Shown here: piece by piece, positions 44,290 to 55,684 of the stretch
Layout: every line of letters starts with the position of its first letter
Position numbering within the stretch: the first letter of the stretch is position 1
Assembly: GCA_963377175.1 (NCBI GenBank)
Contig: CAUJNA010003735.1
Location: 213,501 to 277,500 of the forward strand
Length of the DNA: 64,000 bases
Reading direction: 5' to 3'
From: Effrenium voratum
Lineage: Eukaryota > Sar > Dinophyceae > Suessiales > Symbiodiniaceae
Notes under the pieces: model-generated
What the model saw: the letters and a program-made list of their open reading frames with translations, nothing else
Told to the model about the DNA's origin: nothing
Databases searched by the model: none
Translations under genes and position numbers: made by a program

Positions 44290-47200
44290 AAACTTCCGCC
44301 CCCCGGCTCTGCCGGACCTTACTTGTATTTTAAATAATTACTTATAATAGTATTTGCATCACCACCCAAACCTATATGTCCCCTAGCATTCGTTATTAAT
44401 CTCGGAAAATTGTGCCCATAACGTTACTAATACCTAAAACAACACCCTAAACAATATATATCCCAAAATAACACCTATATTAATATTCCTAATATGAGAT
44501 TGTTAGCTTCGCAAAAATACGCACTACGCTTTCATTAGCACCTCGAACAATACCCCAGAATAGCACCTGCACTAGCACTACCTCCGTCGTAAAAGAATAT
44601 CTAGCAACATCCCAAATTGTATGCCGCCTAGCACCCAGCCGTCAATCTCGCAAAATTATATCTATTAACACCATGCTCCCTAGTACCCGTCTATCAAGCT
44701 CGCAAAACCCAAACTACATGCCCCCTACCTCGTCTAAGAAAAAGAAATAAAAGAAACATAAAAGAGACGGGAACCCCGAATACGTCCGAATCCATCGATT
44801 TAGCCCCGAACCCGTCCTAATAAGTTCGGCAACATTATGATAATGTGGATAATACTATAATAATATAGATAATATTATGGTGATTCTAAAGGTAATATTA
44901 TAATAATACTATAGACATAAATTATGTTATTATAGCATATTAAATTTAATATTAGTTTAATATTAATAATATTATAGTATTATTATATCCACGAACCATA
45001 ATATAGAATCGTAGCGATAGCAATATTATAATATAATTAACTACATTATAATAATATATTAGCCACGAACTATTATTTACGACATTTGGAATAATAATAA
45101 TGTCCAAATCGTTTTTTTTTCTCCTTTTTTTCTTTTTTTGTAAATATTATAATATTATAAACAAGATCAAGATAATACCACAACCACGATACCCCAAACA
45201 ATACCCGCTCTACACCCTACTATCCATATGCGCCCGCATCATCACTAACACCGCAAGATAACAATCCTAATAGCTCCCCATGCAGCACCCACGCCAACAC
45301 CGGACATGTTCCCAAACACCCTACCGCCACGTGTTCGAACAACGCCCGCAATTCACACCTACGCCACTACCCCAAACGCATGCCCCCCAGCTCCCAAACG
45401 TCAATTTTGCAAAACAATTCCTTTTCTTCAAAGAAATTAGAACCCCTATAAATTTCAGGTATCTAGGAAATAAGCACCCGTATAATTAGTAACACCTTAA
45501 ATAGCAACCAAAAACAGTATTTACACCACGACCGCAAATTACCTCCCTAGAACCTGCCGACAATCTTGGCAACAACACTACATAATATCCCAAAACAGAA
45601 CCTATATTAGCACCCCAATTTGCATGCGGCCATCAATCTTATACGTCTACATTATCTCTAGCACCTTAATCAGCACCCCAGAGCAGCACGTACACGAACC
45701 AAACTGAATGCCCCCTAGCACCCATTATTCATCGTCGCCTTACATAGCATAGGCACCAAACAGCACCTCCATCAACACCGCAAATTGCATATCACCTACG
45801 GCCGCCAATCTCGCCAAACAATTAACACCCCAAATTACATCCCCTAAAAACCATCAGCCAAGCTCACAAAACAGCACCCCCACCAGAGCCCCAAACTACA
45901 TGCCGCCTAACACCCGGCCGTCAAGCTCACAAACACAGCACTTCCACTACACCCCAAACTGCATGCCCCCTAGCACCCGACCGTCAATCTCACAAAACAA
46001 CACCTCCACCTGCATTCCAAACTACATCCCTTAGCACCCGGCCATCAAGCTCGCAAAACAACACCCCTATCAATATTTGGCCGTCAATGTCGTTATCTCC
46101 ACCAACACTTCAAGCACCCAGCCGTCAATCTTGCAAAACAACACCTCCGCTAGAACTACATACCCCCCAACACTCTGCCGTCAATCTCGCAAAACAGCAC
46201 CTCTACCAACACCCAAATTGTATGCCCCCTAGAAGCCGACCGTCAAGCTCGCAAAACCACATCCCTATTAGCACCCCAAATTGCATCCCCTAGCACCCGG
46301 CCGCCAAATTCGCAAAATAACACCCCCAACAGCCCCCCAAAATACATGCCGCCTAGCACCCGGCCGTCAAACTCACAAAAATAATACCTCCACAATATTT
46401 CAAACTATATACCCCTTAATACTCATCCCTCACCAAATAAGTAAAAATTGTCAGATCTTAAGATTCTATAAGGATTTTAATAGAATTCCATTAAATTCTA
46501 TGAAGATTATGGAATAATACAAATATAAACAATAATCATGTATATTGTTAGGAATATCACCTAAACGTATTTTATATTAAATATGTTCAATATAAAATTT
46601 TAAAATAATATTTTACCAAAAAATATATTAATTATTCCTTAGGGTCTTAGTCTAGATAGGCTCCGGGGTAGTCCGGGGCGGCCCCCACAAGGGGGTTCTA
46701 TTAGGATTCCATGTTCGAGGTTTTTTTTTGGTTTAGTTTTAAAAAGGATGTTATAGATGGGTATTTAAATGATAAGAATTAGGTTAATAATAAGACGGTG
46801 AAATTGGCCGATTTCGGCGTAGTTTTAGAGATTCGTTGTAATAATTATATATGGGGATGACTTTACTTGTTGAAGTTAATAAGCTATGGGTACATTTTCC
46901 GCTTGTTTAAACGATCGCCTTTTATTAATTAAATATTTTCACGCTGGTATCGGGCACCTGAGAAACATTGTTGTTTTGTGTATCGTAGGAAATATATTGA
47001 GGTGTTGTTGAGAAGTTTTGTTTATAATTCGTCTTTAGCTATTTAGTCCTCTAGAATTGGGGCCTCTAGTGTAATATAAGATATAATTTGTCGAAATGCC
47101 CTACTCGGGCAGGGTCCAAGGCAAAGGTTCAAAATCATAGTCATTTATTTTCGCGAAATATTCCGAAACCGTGTTTTGTTAATCAATTAGAAATATTTTT

Positions 47201-47690
47201 ATATTTTATATTCTAATTTTGTTGTTCTCTTGTTATAGGTTTCATTTCGCACGTTGCTGGAAAGTAGCGGGCCCCCACTAATATTATTATATATATATAT
47301 ATTTATTTTATAGATTTTTAATTCTCAATACATTAATAAATTTAAATAATATGTCCAAATAAAATTTCGATTTCAATTTTAAAATAAATCATTCCATTTC
47401 TCTAAAAAATATTTCTTATTCCTTCGTAAATCTTTCAGCCAAAACAAGCCAATATAATATATCCGAAAATCGGACCAAAACAACGACCAAAAGATTCATA
47501 TCCCAATAACACATATCAATAACCGCTATCTCTAAATTATTCAAATTTAAAACATAATATGTTTAACCTTACTCTTAAATATTATATAAATACAATATCC
47601 TCCAAGTTCCATCAAAATTTTTCCTAATTCTTTCGTACAAACAATTCCCGAAATTTTATAAATTCATAATAATTAATCTATATAATATCA
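44290..47690. other. AT-rich island, middle part (C over G on + strand)
   Basis: AT-rich DNA with C-rich, G-poor text on +. From about 45,840 to 46,440 a degenerate repeat of roughly 50-70 bp recurs: CCCCTAGCACCCGGCCGTCA, then A(A/G)CTCGCAAAACA(A/G)CACC. Between about 46,620 and 47,280 the skew reverses (G over C). No gene is seen. Confidence 0.75.
46662..46712 (+). repeat. Dispersed island repeat copy
   Basis: CTCCGGGGTAGTCCGGGGCG then GCCCC...AAGGGGGTTC and TATTAGGATTCCAT. A related copy is at 49,741-49,825. Both lie in the AT-rich island and nowhere else in the window. Confidence 0.5.
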
Positions 47691-47734
47691 ATTATTTCAT
47701 AAAGCTTAACCTACGCAATATCAATTTCAGACAA

Positions 47735-48390
47735 ATAAACAAACAAAATAAACAAATAAACAAAACACCAAACAAACAAACACACAAACAAACAAACAAA
47801 CAAAAAGACAGAGACAAAGACACAGACAAAAACAAAGACAAAAACAAACACAAAAACAAAGACAGACGCAGACACAAACACAGACACAAACACACAGACA
47901 CAGACACACAGACACAAACACACAGACACAGACACACAGACACAAACACACAGACACACAGACACACAGACACAGACACACAGACACAAACACAGACAGA
48001 CAGACACACAGACAGACACAGAGACACAGAGACACAGAGACACAGACACAGAGACACAGAGACACAGAGACACAGAGACACAGAGACACAGAGACACAGA
48101 GACACAGAGACACAGAGACACAGAGACACACAGAGACACAGAGACACAGAGACACAGAGACACAGAGACACAGAGACACAGAGACACAGAGACACAGAGA
48201 CACAGAGACACAGAGACACAGAGACACAGAGACACAAACAGACACAGACACAGACAGACACAGACAGACACAGACAGACACAGACAGACAGACAAAGAAA
48301 CAGATACCAGAGACAGAGAGACCAACAGACAAAGAGAAACAGAGAAAGACACCGACAGAGAGACAGAGACAAAAAGAGAGACACACCTCC
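47735..48390 (+). repeat. CACAGAGA-type microsatellite
   Basis: AAACAAACAAAC grades into ACACAGACACAG and then an 8-bp CACAGAGA repeat, all C/A-rich on +. Reverse-strand Cys/Val/Leu frames are artefacts. It is the mirror image in strand terms of the TG repeat at 26,878. Confidence 0.95.
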
Positions 48391-48868
48391 GGCGCGCAGC
48401 GCGCCGGATTCTGATGTCGACATGCCACAGGCTTCGCCTGCGCACGGGCACGCGTCCGACTCCGAGCCCGAGAGCCGTGACGCAGACGGGCTGCAAGAAC
48501 GCGCGTGCGAGCTCTCGGCTGTGCGCGCCCCAGTTGCACGCGGCCGCTGGCCGCTTGTCCCCTGGCACCCTCGCCCAGTGGAGCGAGCCAATAGGAAACG
48601 GTTTGTCACGCGCTTGTCTTGGCGCTGCCCCGCCGCTCCCGCGGCCAGGAGGTGGTTGCAGGACTGGGCGCCCCGGGTTGCTACCGGCCCGGTTTGGATT
48701 GGAAGTTTGGATCGGTGTTTGCACATGATCCAGGGGTTCAATCCCCAAACCACCAATCCAAACCAGCAATTCGGGGTAAGTTGAGGCGGGTGCCAAAAAA
48801 GGGCCAAGCTCTCAGGGGCCAAGGTCCAGATCTTACAGAGCCCGCGCCGGCAAGACTTTTTTTGCAAC
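48391..48868. other. GC-rich segment with a small inverted-repeat element
   Basis: GC-rich between AT-rich neighbours. GGTTTGGATTGG (48,691-48,702) and CCAATCCAAACC (48,753-48,764) are perfect 12-bp inverted repeats around a GGGGTTCAATCCCC hairpin. No reading frame with supporting borders. Confidence 0.45.
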
Positions 48869-49198
48869 TCAGGCACCAACATATTCTAGCATCTCATACG
48901 TATCATAAAAAGTATACTCGTCGCATGCGAACAGCATGCTGCCGTTCTCCAAACACAGGTCGCGAGACGCACTGAGGCCCGGGCTGGTCGCGATAAGGTC
49001 ACGCCAAAGAGTCAGTGACTGAGCAAGGTGAGAACGGATCCGCGGGCTGTTGGCCTCAAAAGATCCATCCACACACGCAGTTGTTGCAAGCGCAAGCGAA
49101 AACGCGATCGACCAGAAAACATCCTGGGTGCAAGCAAAGCCGAACTGATTTCGCCCAACGCATAGGGAAAAACACAACTGGTCGCAACAATCGGCCAC
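48869..49198 (-). CDS. Orphan terminal exon in the AT-rich island
   Basis: Open - frame of about 109 codons with natural-looking protein: [20 protein letters not shown], then [20 protein letters not shown] and [19 protein letters not shown]. A TGA lies two codons upstream of the first possible start and there is no ATG there, so it is more likely a 3' exon or a fragment than a full gene. Family not recognised. Orientation (-) agrees with the strand bias right of 44 kb. It could also be the tail of a gene whose other exons lie between 49.2 and 51.5 kb, but none was found. Confidence 0.45.
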   Translation of the reverse strand: MADCCDQLCFSLCVGRNQFGFACTQDVFWSIAFSLALATTACVDGSFEANSPRIRSHLAQSLTLWRDLIATSPGLSASRDLCLENGSMLFACDEYTFYDTYEMLEYVGA

Positions 49199-49384
49199 GG
49201 CTCACAGCTTCTCGCATCGCCAAACTCTCGGAAGATGGGCCCAGATTTCAGCCAAAATTGCTACGGACTGGCAGATATATGCCCCGACTCTTTATCTGGA
49301 AGACACAACGGCTTCGTTCAACGGCTACGGATGGGGAGATATATGCCTAGACTCTTGATCTAGAAGACACAACGACTTCGTTCA

Positions 49385-49700
49385 AAGCCCGGACCATTTT
49401 TCCGAAATATCCCGGATAGTTCGATAGTCGCACTCCAGACCATTTTTCCGAAATAGTCCGGATATTTCGACGATAGCATTTCCCGAAATATTTGGAATAT
49501 TTCGGGAAAATTCCCGGACCGCTTTCCCGAAATATCTGGAATATTTCGAGAAATTGGTCCCTACAAAAAATGAAGCCACTATGTCTTCCGCACATATGTC
49601 GGGGTAGCCCGGACAGATTTGGGCAAGCGGTTCGTAGGAAATATGAAGCGGTTACATCTTCCAGGGGCAGTCCGGACCAATTTTCCGAAATATCCGGGAT
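49385..49700. repeat. Palindromic TTCCGAAATATTTCGG repeats
   Basis: Four or more copies of CGGACCATTTTTCCGAAATA followed by TCCGGATA-TTCGA, each partly self-complementary. A perfect palindrome TTTCCCGAAATATT-TGG-AATATTTCGGGAAA occupies 49,479-49,509 (14-bp arms, 3-nt loop). Confidence 0.75.
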
Positions 49701-51057
49701 ACTTCGATTTTTTTCACTTTTGGGCTTCGATTTGGATTTACTCCAGGGTAGTCCGAGACGGCCCTAAGGCAAGGTTCCACGAGGGTTCCATCAAGATTGC
49801 AGTAGGCTTCTATTAGGATTCCATTACTATTACGAAATTCTAACGCTTCTAAAATATCCAAATAAAACAATCTAAATTTATCATTTTTCCCCTCCCCGGT
49901 TAGTTTTTGATATAATTCTCCTTTCCAATTTCACATCTTGGATAAGATTGAATAGGAAATATTCGTGGCTATGTATCAATATGCCGAGCATAAATATGTT
50001 CATAACAATTTGCGCAATCGATATGTTATATAAACTATTAAAGTTTCTTGTTATAACTTAATATGCGAAAAAATATCATATAACCATATCTATATTTAGT
50101 ATTTTAGAATTATATATAATATCAAAATCTATAGTTATTGTTTTTTTATATCATTCATTAAAAATCCTTTTTTTTTAAAAAAAAATTCTTATTTCCATAA
50201 TATAAAGAAATTATATCCTTTAAATCGAAATATTCAATACAACAAATTTAATTTAATTTATATAATATATATTTATTTAAAATTAAAATAAATCCATATA
50301 ATTGTATTTCCCAATTCTATATTATAAATTATAAATAAATATATAATATATTAATTATAATAAATATGGTTTGTTTTATTTTTCTCAAATACAAAATTAA
50401 TAATATAATTATTACATATTTAATATCAAAAATTATTTGTATAATCAATCTATAAAATTAAATTCAATCATTATAATAATTCATTTATATATATACATAA
50501 TTTCCAATTTATATATTAACTATATATATAATATTTGTTTAATTATATTCAATATATTCAATGTAATTATTCAATATATTTTCATAATCCTAACCAACAA
50601 AATAAAAAAGAATTATTCAAATTAAACCCCCAATAATAAATATAAATATTGCTTCATAAATCCAATATTCCCTTATTCAATTCTTATATTATTTATACAC
50701 AACCATTTCTTCATCGCATCCTCATCCTCATCATCATCATAGTCATCATAATCATCATTGTCTTTTTTCCTCTACCTACATTTCAGCTGCACCATTATGA
50801 CGTTAGGCACCGCTTAGAAATCAAGGGATGCGAGCACGATAGTCTCGATGACATCTCGTCAATCATTGTATGCGCATAATGAATTAATTTGGTTGATCCT
50901 ATCACTAGTCATATGCTTGTCATTCTCTTTGGTATACGCGTCATAATCAGGCATCGCTGTGTCATTCGGCACCGCTGGGGGTGCAGGGGATGCTACAATG
51001 ATAGTCATGATCATACGGATGATGACAGTCATCATCAGGAATCCCTCGCAAAATCAG
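49701..51057. other. AT-rich island, right part
   Basis: AT-rich with C over G on +. Includes the second copy of the dispersed island repeat (49,741-49,825). A short stretch near 50,780-50,880 is less AT-rich and open on +, but nothing is recognised. Confidence 0.65.
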
Positions 51058-51118
51058 CATCATGATCATGATCATGATCATGATCATGATCATGATCATG
51101 ATCATGATCATGATCATG

Positions 51119-51189
<71 letters not shown>

Positions 51190-51190
51190 T
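51058..51190 (+). repeat. ATGATC/ATC microsatellite
   Basis: (ATGATC)n changes abruptly to (ATC)n at about 51,121. The ATGATC part is self-complementary. His/Asp and Met frames are artefacts. Confidence 0.95.
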
Positions 51191-51505
51191 GTTGACGGGT
51201 GTTTCCTATGTATATTCGTCGCCAACATATCTTAATACAAGAAGCTTTCGGACGACTCCCTCGCAAGTACTAATAGTATTTATGTGTGATTTTCCTCTTC
51301 GGGAAATTCAAGTTCGGATTTAGATAATTCGTCAAATCGAAAATATGGGATGAAAATATGCATTTCCCTTTGGGACACATGCATTATCTAGATAACTTCC
51401 CTGCACAAAGAACATGGAACCCAACATTTGGGGTCCCAAATCCCCAAATGAGTCTACACATCCAAATGACGCTTTGGGTTCCATGCCAATCTGCAGGGGT
51501 GCTCT

Positions 51506-51655
51506 TCAGAAAATCCAAGACACCAGGGGAAGGGCCGCCATGCCGATCACCCTGCGCACGGCGCCCGCGATGATTCCGGTCTCCGTGGCAGTGGTAGTAC
51601 TCATCGCGGAGGTCCCGGAACCCGAAGCGCCCGGGCAGCTGCTGTTGGGCGCGCC
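51506..51655 (-). CDS. Gene 2 probable last exon: Ser/Thr stalk and hydrophobic end
   Basis: After TTTCAG: GAPNSSCPGASGSGTSAMS, then TTTATETGIIAGAV, and on to VIGMAALPLVSWIF-stop. A Ser/Thr-rich stalk followed by a hydrophobic segment suggests a membrane anchor, but two Arg interrupt it. Alternatively the exon ends at GCC|GTGCGC (51,560) and the membrane segment continues in an unseen exon. Confidence 0.45.
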   Translation of the reverse strand, partial: GAPNSSCPGASGSGTSAMSTTTATETGIIAGAVRRVIGMAALPLVSWIF

Positions 51656-53225
51656 CTGAAATCGTGCTAGACGGGTTAGGTGGCGGATCTGTTCTCGAGG
51701 CTGATTCCTGGTCCATTCCTTGCAACCATGGTTCTCTTCGGAAAACAGCTGTTTGTATAACTATTTCTCTTGGGTTTTTAATGGTTGCCAAACAAGAAGG
51801 ATTGTAGAATATCAAAACAGTACAAACAGAGTACGAAAAAAGAACCTACAGGGGAAGAACAAGTGACATCCGCGAAACACATCGAAACCATGTTCTGAAA
51901 GGGCAAAGCCAAACCCTGAAGGCCTAAATGGGTATGTGCCAAAGGCAACTTGGCTTCCCTTTTCAACCTGAAAAGGTGTACCCTCAAAAAGGCACACACC
52001 CAAATGCAGCTGTCTTTGAAAATCTCGCCCGGCCGGACCTTACCCTTGGACCCCCCCCCTCCTGCCAGAAAAGTAGATGGGCTGCACAGAAGTGAATGAA
52101 ACGAAAAGGCAAAAGATCAACTCCGGACCATGACTAGCCCAGCCAAGGGAGACCGGTTTGAACTTGTCCAAGCCTGGGTGTGCCTTTCTGTTGTTGAGAC
52201 ATTTTATTGGTGGTGCTCTCGAAGGGAAACCAAAAGGGAACCAAAGCGCAACTTAGGGGTTCCCCATTGAAGCATCGCTCAAAACCCGTTGACACGTGAC
52301 TCCACCAAGATGGTCAGAAAAGGTGTCTACAGACCTTACCACAATCCAGCCCGCGCAAGTGAGCCACCTTCAAAACACAAAAGCTCAATCTGTAATGGGC
52401 ATGAGCCGGTCGAGACCTGCTCATATTCGAAACTTTCTGATTCCCTTCATGTTTCCGTTCATACTTCCCTATCTAGATCTCGTCCTCCGTTGATGGTTTT
52501 CCTCTTGGCTTCCTTTGAATGGACATGCTGATCCTCATGTCATCTGTGCGGAGAGGCGTCAAATATTAGGTTAGTTGCCGACCACTCAGCCTAAACGTGG
52601 GGGACCCAACAAATCGTTGGTTTCCTTTTGATCTCCCAGTAAAATCTCAGTACAACTACCAAAAAGAGGTTCTCGAAAAACGACACACACACACACACAC
52701 ACTCCTAAAAAAAAACCGCGTCACGCGTAAAGGGGAGTCATGCTCCTAGCTGTCCTTCTGGAACACACAGAAGATACTCCCGAAAGACGAGATTTTAAAC
52801 CGAACCAGTCCCGTCTACTTTCAAACCAAGCTGACCCAAGGACGCCCGTGGTACATGTCCCACCCAAACATCTATGGCCTTTTGGAGTTCCCCAAATCAA
52901 ACCACAACTGGCTTTCCGAGCCTCGTAAAGAAGAGCCGCACCAACAACGAACATCAGACCCGGAATTCGGGCCATGGAGCCCCGTCCGCCAAACCACACC
53001 ATTCCTCCCTATGGCTGTCTTTTGTATGTGGCCCCAAGTGAACCCTCAATGCCCCCTTTTCAAGCAGAGCCCGATCCCCAACCAAGAATTCCATGTGTTC
53101 GCATTTCCCCCCCTCCAAAGCATGTGTTCCATTCCCCCCCCCCCAGAAAAAACGAAAAGAAAAAACAAACTCCGGTTCAAAGACGCCCAACCCGAAAGGC
53201 CCCCCCCCCCCCAGGCCTCCGACAC
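51656..53225. other. Gene 2 intron
   Basis: C/A-rich on +. A CA microsatellite lies at 52,683-52,702. No exon or family A-D element recognised. A C-tract (52,055-52,063) marks no splice site on the coding strand. Confidence 0.5.
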
Positions 53226-53342
53226 CCGGCAGGCGCCCCTGGCGTCTTTGGCGCCAAAGCGGCAGCAGTCGCAGTCCAGAGCCGTGGGCCCCACGCAGCC
53301 GCCGCAGGACGAGTCGCAGGCCAAACAACGACCCACCGAGGC
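53226..53342 (-). CDS. Gene 2 exon: furin-like Cys-rich repeat
   Basis: CLACDSSCGGCVGPTALDC, then DCCRFGAKDARGACR. C-xx-C-xxx-C-xx-CxGP-x4-C is the furin-like repeat signature seen in extracellular receptors and proprotein convertases. It starts after CGGAG|G and ends CGG|GTGTCG, a GT donor in phase 0, which joins 51,655 in phase 0. Confidence 0.7.
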
Positions 53343-54709
53343 CTCCGTTTCGCGGGCGGGTGAACGCGCTTTCGCCTTCGCCTTCGCCTTCGTCCCGCCT
53401 TTTTGGGGTCAGAGACAGTTTTCAGCCAATGGGAGGTATTCCTCTTTACACCCTTCTTGTGTTGGGTGCTGGGAAGCTGAATTTGTTGGTTCCTCTTTAC
53501 ACCCCTCTTTTGTTGCTTGTTTTGCTTGATGTTGGTTGGTCTATACGCCAACCTCTGCTGGGAAGTTGTGTTGGTTCCTCTTGTCACCCCACTTGTTTTG
53601 CTGGCTCTGCATGCCATTCCCCCCCCCCCCCTCGATGTCTTTTCGCGTGATGCAGGTGGTTGTCCTCTTGTTCATCTTACGGTTCAGTGAGTTCTGGCTC
53701 TCCCCTCAAGCATAGCCCTCCCTTCCGCAAATCGCGTCCGGAACAAGGCGACAGGGCGAGGGTGGCCCAGCGCCCCGGGCGGTGAAACCACTTAGATGGG
53801 CTGCCAAGGCTGTGGATCTTAGTGGCTAAGGATTGAATTGTGAACCTGTGTTTGAAGCTATCAGACTCCAACTTGAGCCCCTTCTCATTTGCCTGAATCA
53901 AGCCATGGGGCGCCAAAAATGGGGGGTGAGCGGCCCCATTCAAATTAGATGTGGATCCCCGAAAATGAGCTGTGGCTTTCCTTTGGTTTCCTTAAAGCGT
54001 TCAAACCAATTCAAATCAGATCCCTGGGAGGGGGCATTTTGACTGGAATTCCATTTGCAGTCTCCCAAAAAAGGAGCCCCTGGATAAACTGGTGAACCAA
54101 CCAAGCACACTAGTAGCACTAGCTACATAGAAGGCAAACGTCATATCATGAGTGCTGCTCTATTTAACTCCAAAATGTTCATTAGTAGGGATCGGTCAAG
54201 TGTTTTGATTTGAACATATATAGGGCTAGGTTAGGTGGTGTGTGTTATGCTCTTGTTAATTATTATACTTATACAGGCACCATCCAACAGGTTGACTTAA
54301 CCCTTTGCTTCCCTGCAAACGAACCCCAGAAGAGGTGCTTTCCCTTCAAAACAGGGAACCACCTGGAGTCTCCATAGTATCTCCACTAAGCACATTGACC
54401 GCCTTGGTAAGCAGTCATTCAGACTCTAGGTGCCCCCGCCCTGCAAAAGAAATGCCCGAGAAGAAGGTGCTTCCAAACTAGACCAGTGTCCGTCATACTC
54501 CCCGGGTAGGTCCTTTTAACCCTTTGGTTTCCCTTCAAAAAGCGGGTTCCCCTCCGAAAAGGGAGCTCCCCCCCCCACCCCAACCAAGTCTCTGGCAAAA
54601 AGTTTAAAGTCCTCACATCCAAGCAACATGCAACAAAGGAATGGCCCATGGTTGGGAAAGTTCGCCCCCATTTCGCAGCTCCGCCCTTCCTCCAGGAACT
54701 GCCCCACGC
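53343..54709. other. Gene 2 intron or missing small exon
   Basis: C/A-rich on + with several CCCCCC tracts. Phase mismatch between the flanking exons suggests one short exon here that I could not find. Confidence 0.4.
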
Positions 54710-54778
54710 CGCAGCTCGCAGCCGGCGCACTCAGCTCCGCCGCGATGCACAGCTGGGAGCTGTCGGCCAGAGACGTGC
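54710..54778 (-). CDS. Gene 2 exon
   Basis: After CGGAG|G: TSLADSSQLCIAAELSAP, then AASC. The LDGT joined to this exon parallels the PDGTPC region. The 3' border is tentative: GC donors after TGCG or after GTGGG are both possible, and neither matches the phase of the next exon, so a small exon may be missing. Confidence 0.5.
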
Positions 54779-55603
54779 CTCCGACCGGACGAGCCATGAA
54801 AACCGTGCCCCGTTTTTTGGGCCCGGCAGTTGGGTGGGAAATCAACTGCGATTTTCCGGGAAAAAATCTGACCAAGAAACTGGCGATTTGGCGGGACAAA
54901 ATCTGACTGGCGGCTCACCGGGCAAAGTTAATCACATCTTCTGAACTTCTAACGGCCTATTCACTGCCGAATTGGGGGCAGCTATGGTTCGCGCACAAGG
55001 AAAACCAAAACAAGACCTGACGCACCCCCTGTTGCAAGGGTCACCTTTTCGGTCACGGCGCGTGGCCCGGGCGCCTCAAGCAAGCCACTTGCACCCAGTG
55101 CCAAAAAAGAAAGAGCTTTTGGTTGGAAGTCGCCTTCCCACGTGTTGCCATCCACCCCTGCCCACCCTGTTTTGTGGCACAATTCAAAATACACGCATCA
55201 AAACAAGCCTTTGTACAACTAAATCTCACTAACCCAAAGTGTGCGGGGGTGGGAAAGTGGGAGCCCAAAGCCTAGGAACGGACTGAGAACAGGGAGGAAT
55301 CCAGTGAAGGGATTCCAAACGGACTGTCTTGGAGAACCCCACCCCTGTTGTTTTTGTTTTTGGTTTCCGCGTGAAAGGGGAAATCCGAAAAACCGCAGCC
55401 CTTTTGGGGGGTTCCCGATTTTCCGAGAAAAAAGAAGAAGACAAACAACACTTTTGCCTGGTTTTCAGGTTTGAAGCCATGGAGAGAAAAAACAAACTCG
55501 CCGCCGAAGCCCTTTCAAAGGACCAATTTATCAAGATCACCGCGCGCCCTCTGCGCGCCCCTTGCGCGCCCCTTTGCGCGCGCAGCCTTTGCGCCCAAGG
55601 TGC

Positions 55604-55684
55604 CATCCAGGGCCGCTCCCAGGTAGATGGTCTTGCTGACCCCGTTCACCGTAAAAGTGGAGGAGGTCGTGGACCGGGTGCAGC
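55604..55684 (-). CDS. Gene 2 exon
   Basis: After TTGCAG|G: CTRSTTSSTFTVNGVSK, then TIYLGAALD. Phase 1 at both ends, 81 nt like the previous exon. It ends GGATG|GCACCT, a GC donor; joining gives LDGTSLADS. The GGCAC pentamer is present on both sides of the intron. Confidence 0.6.

Noticed and set aside
48691..48764. tRNA gene
   Set aside because: The GGTTTGG/CCAAACC acceptor pairing leaves only 61 nt, with no D or anticodon arm.
47735..48882. About 400-codon - strand frame
   Set aside because: Most of it is the CACAGAGA microsatellite; the remaining GC-rich part has no splice-like borders or recognisable domain.
40011..51057. Mitochondrial or plastid DNA insert
   Set aside because: AT-rich, but no rRNA, tRNA or organelle protein frame was found, and the satellites and exon fragment look nuclear.
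50959..51228. His/Asp-rich or Met-rich small proteins
   Set aside because: They are the ATGATC/ATC microsatellite read in frame.
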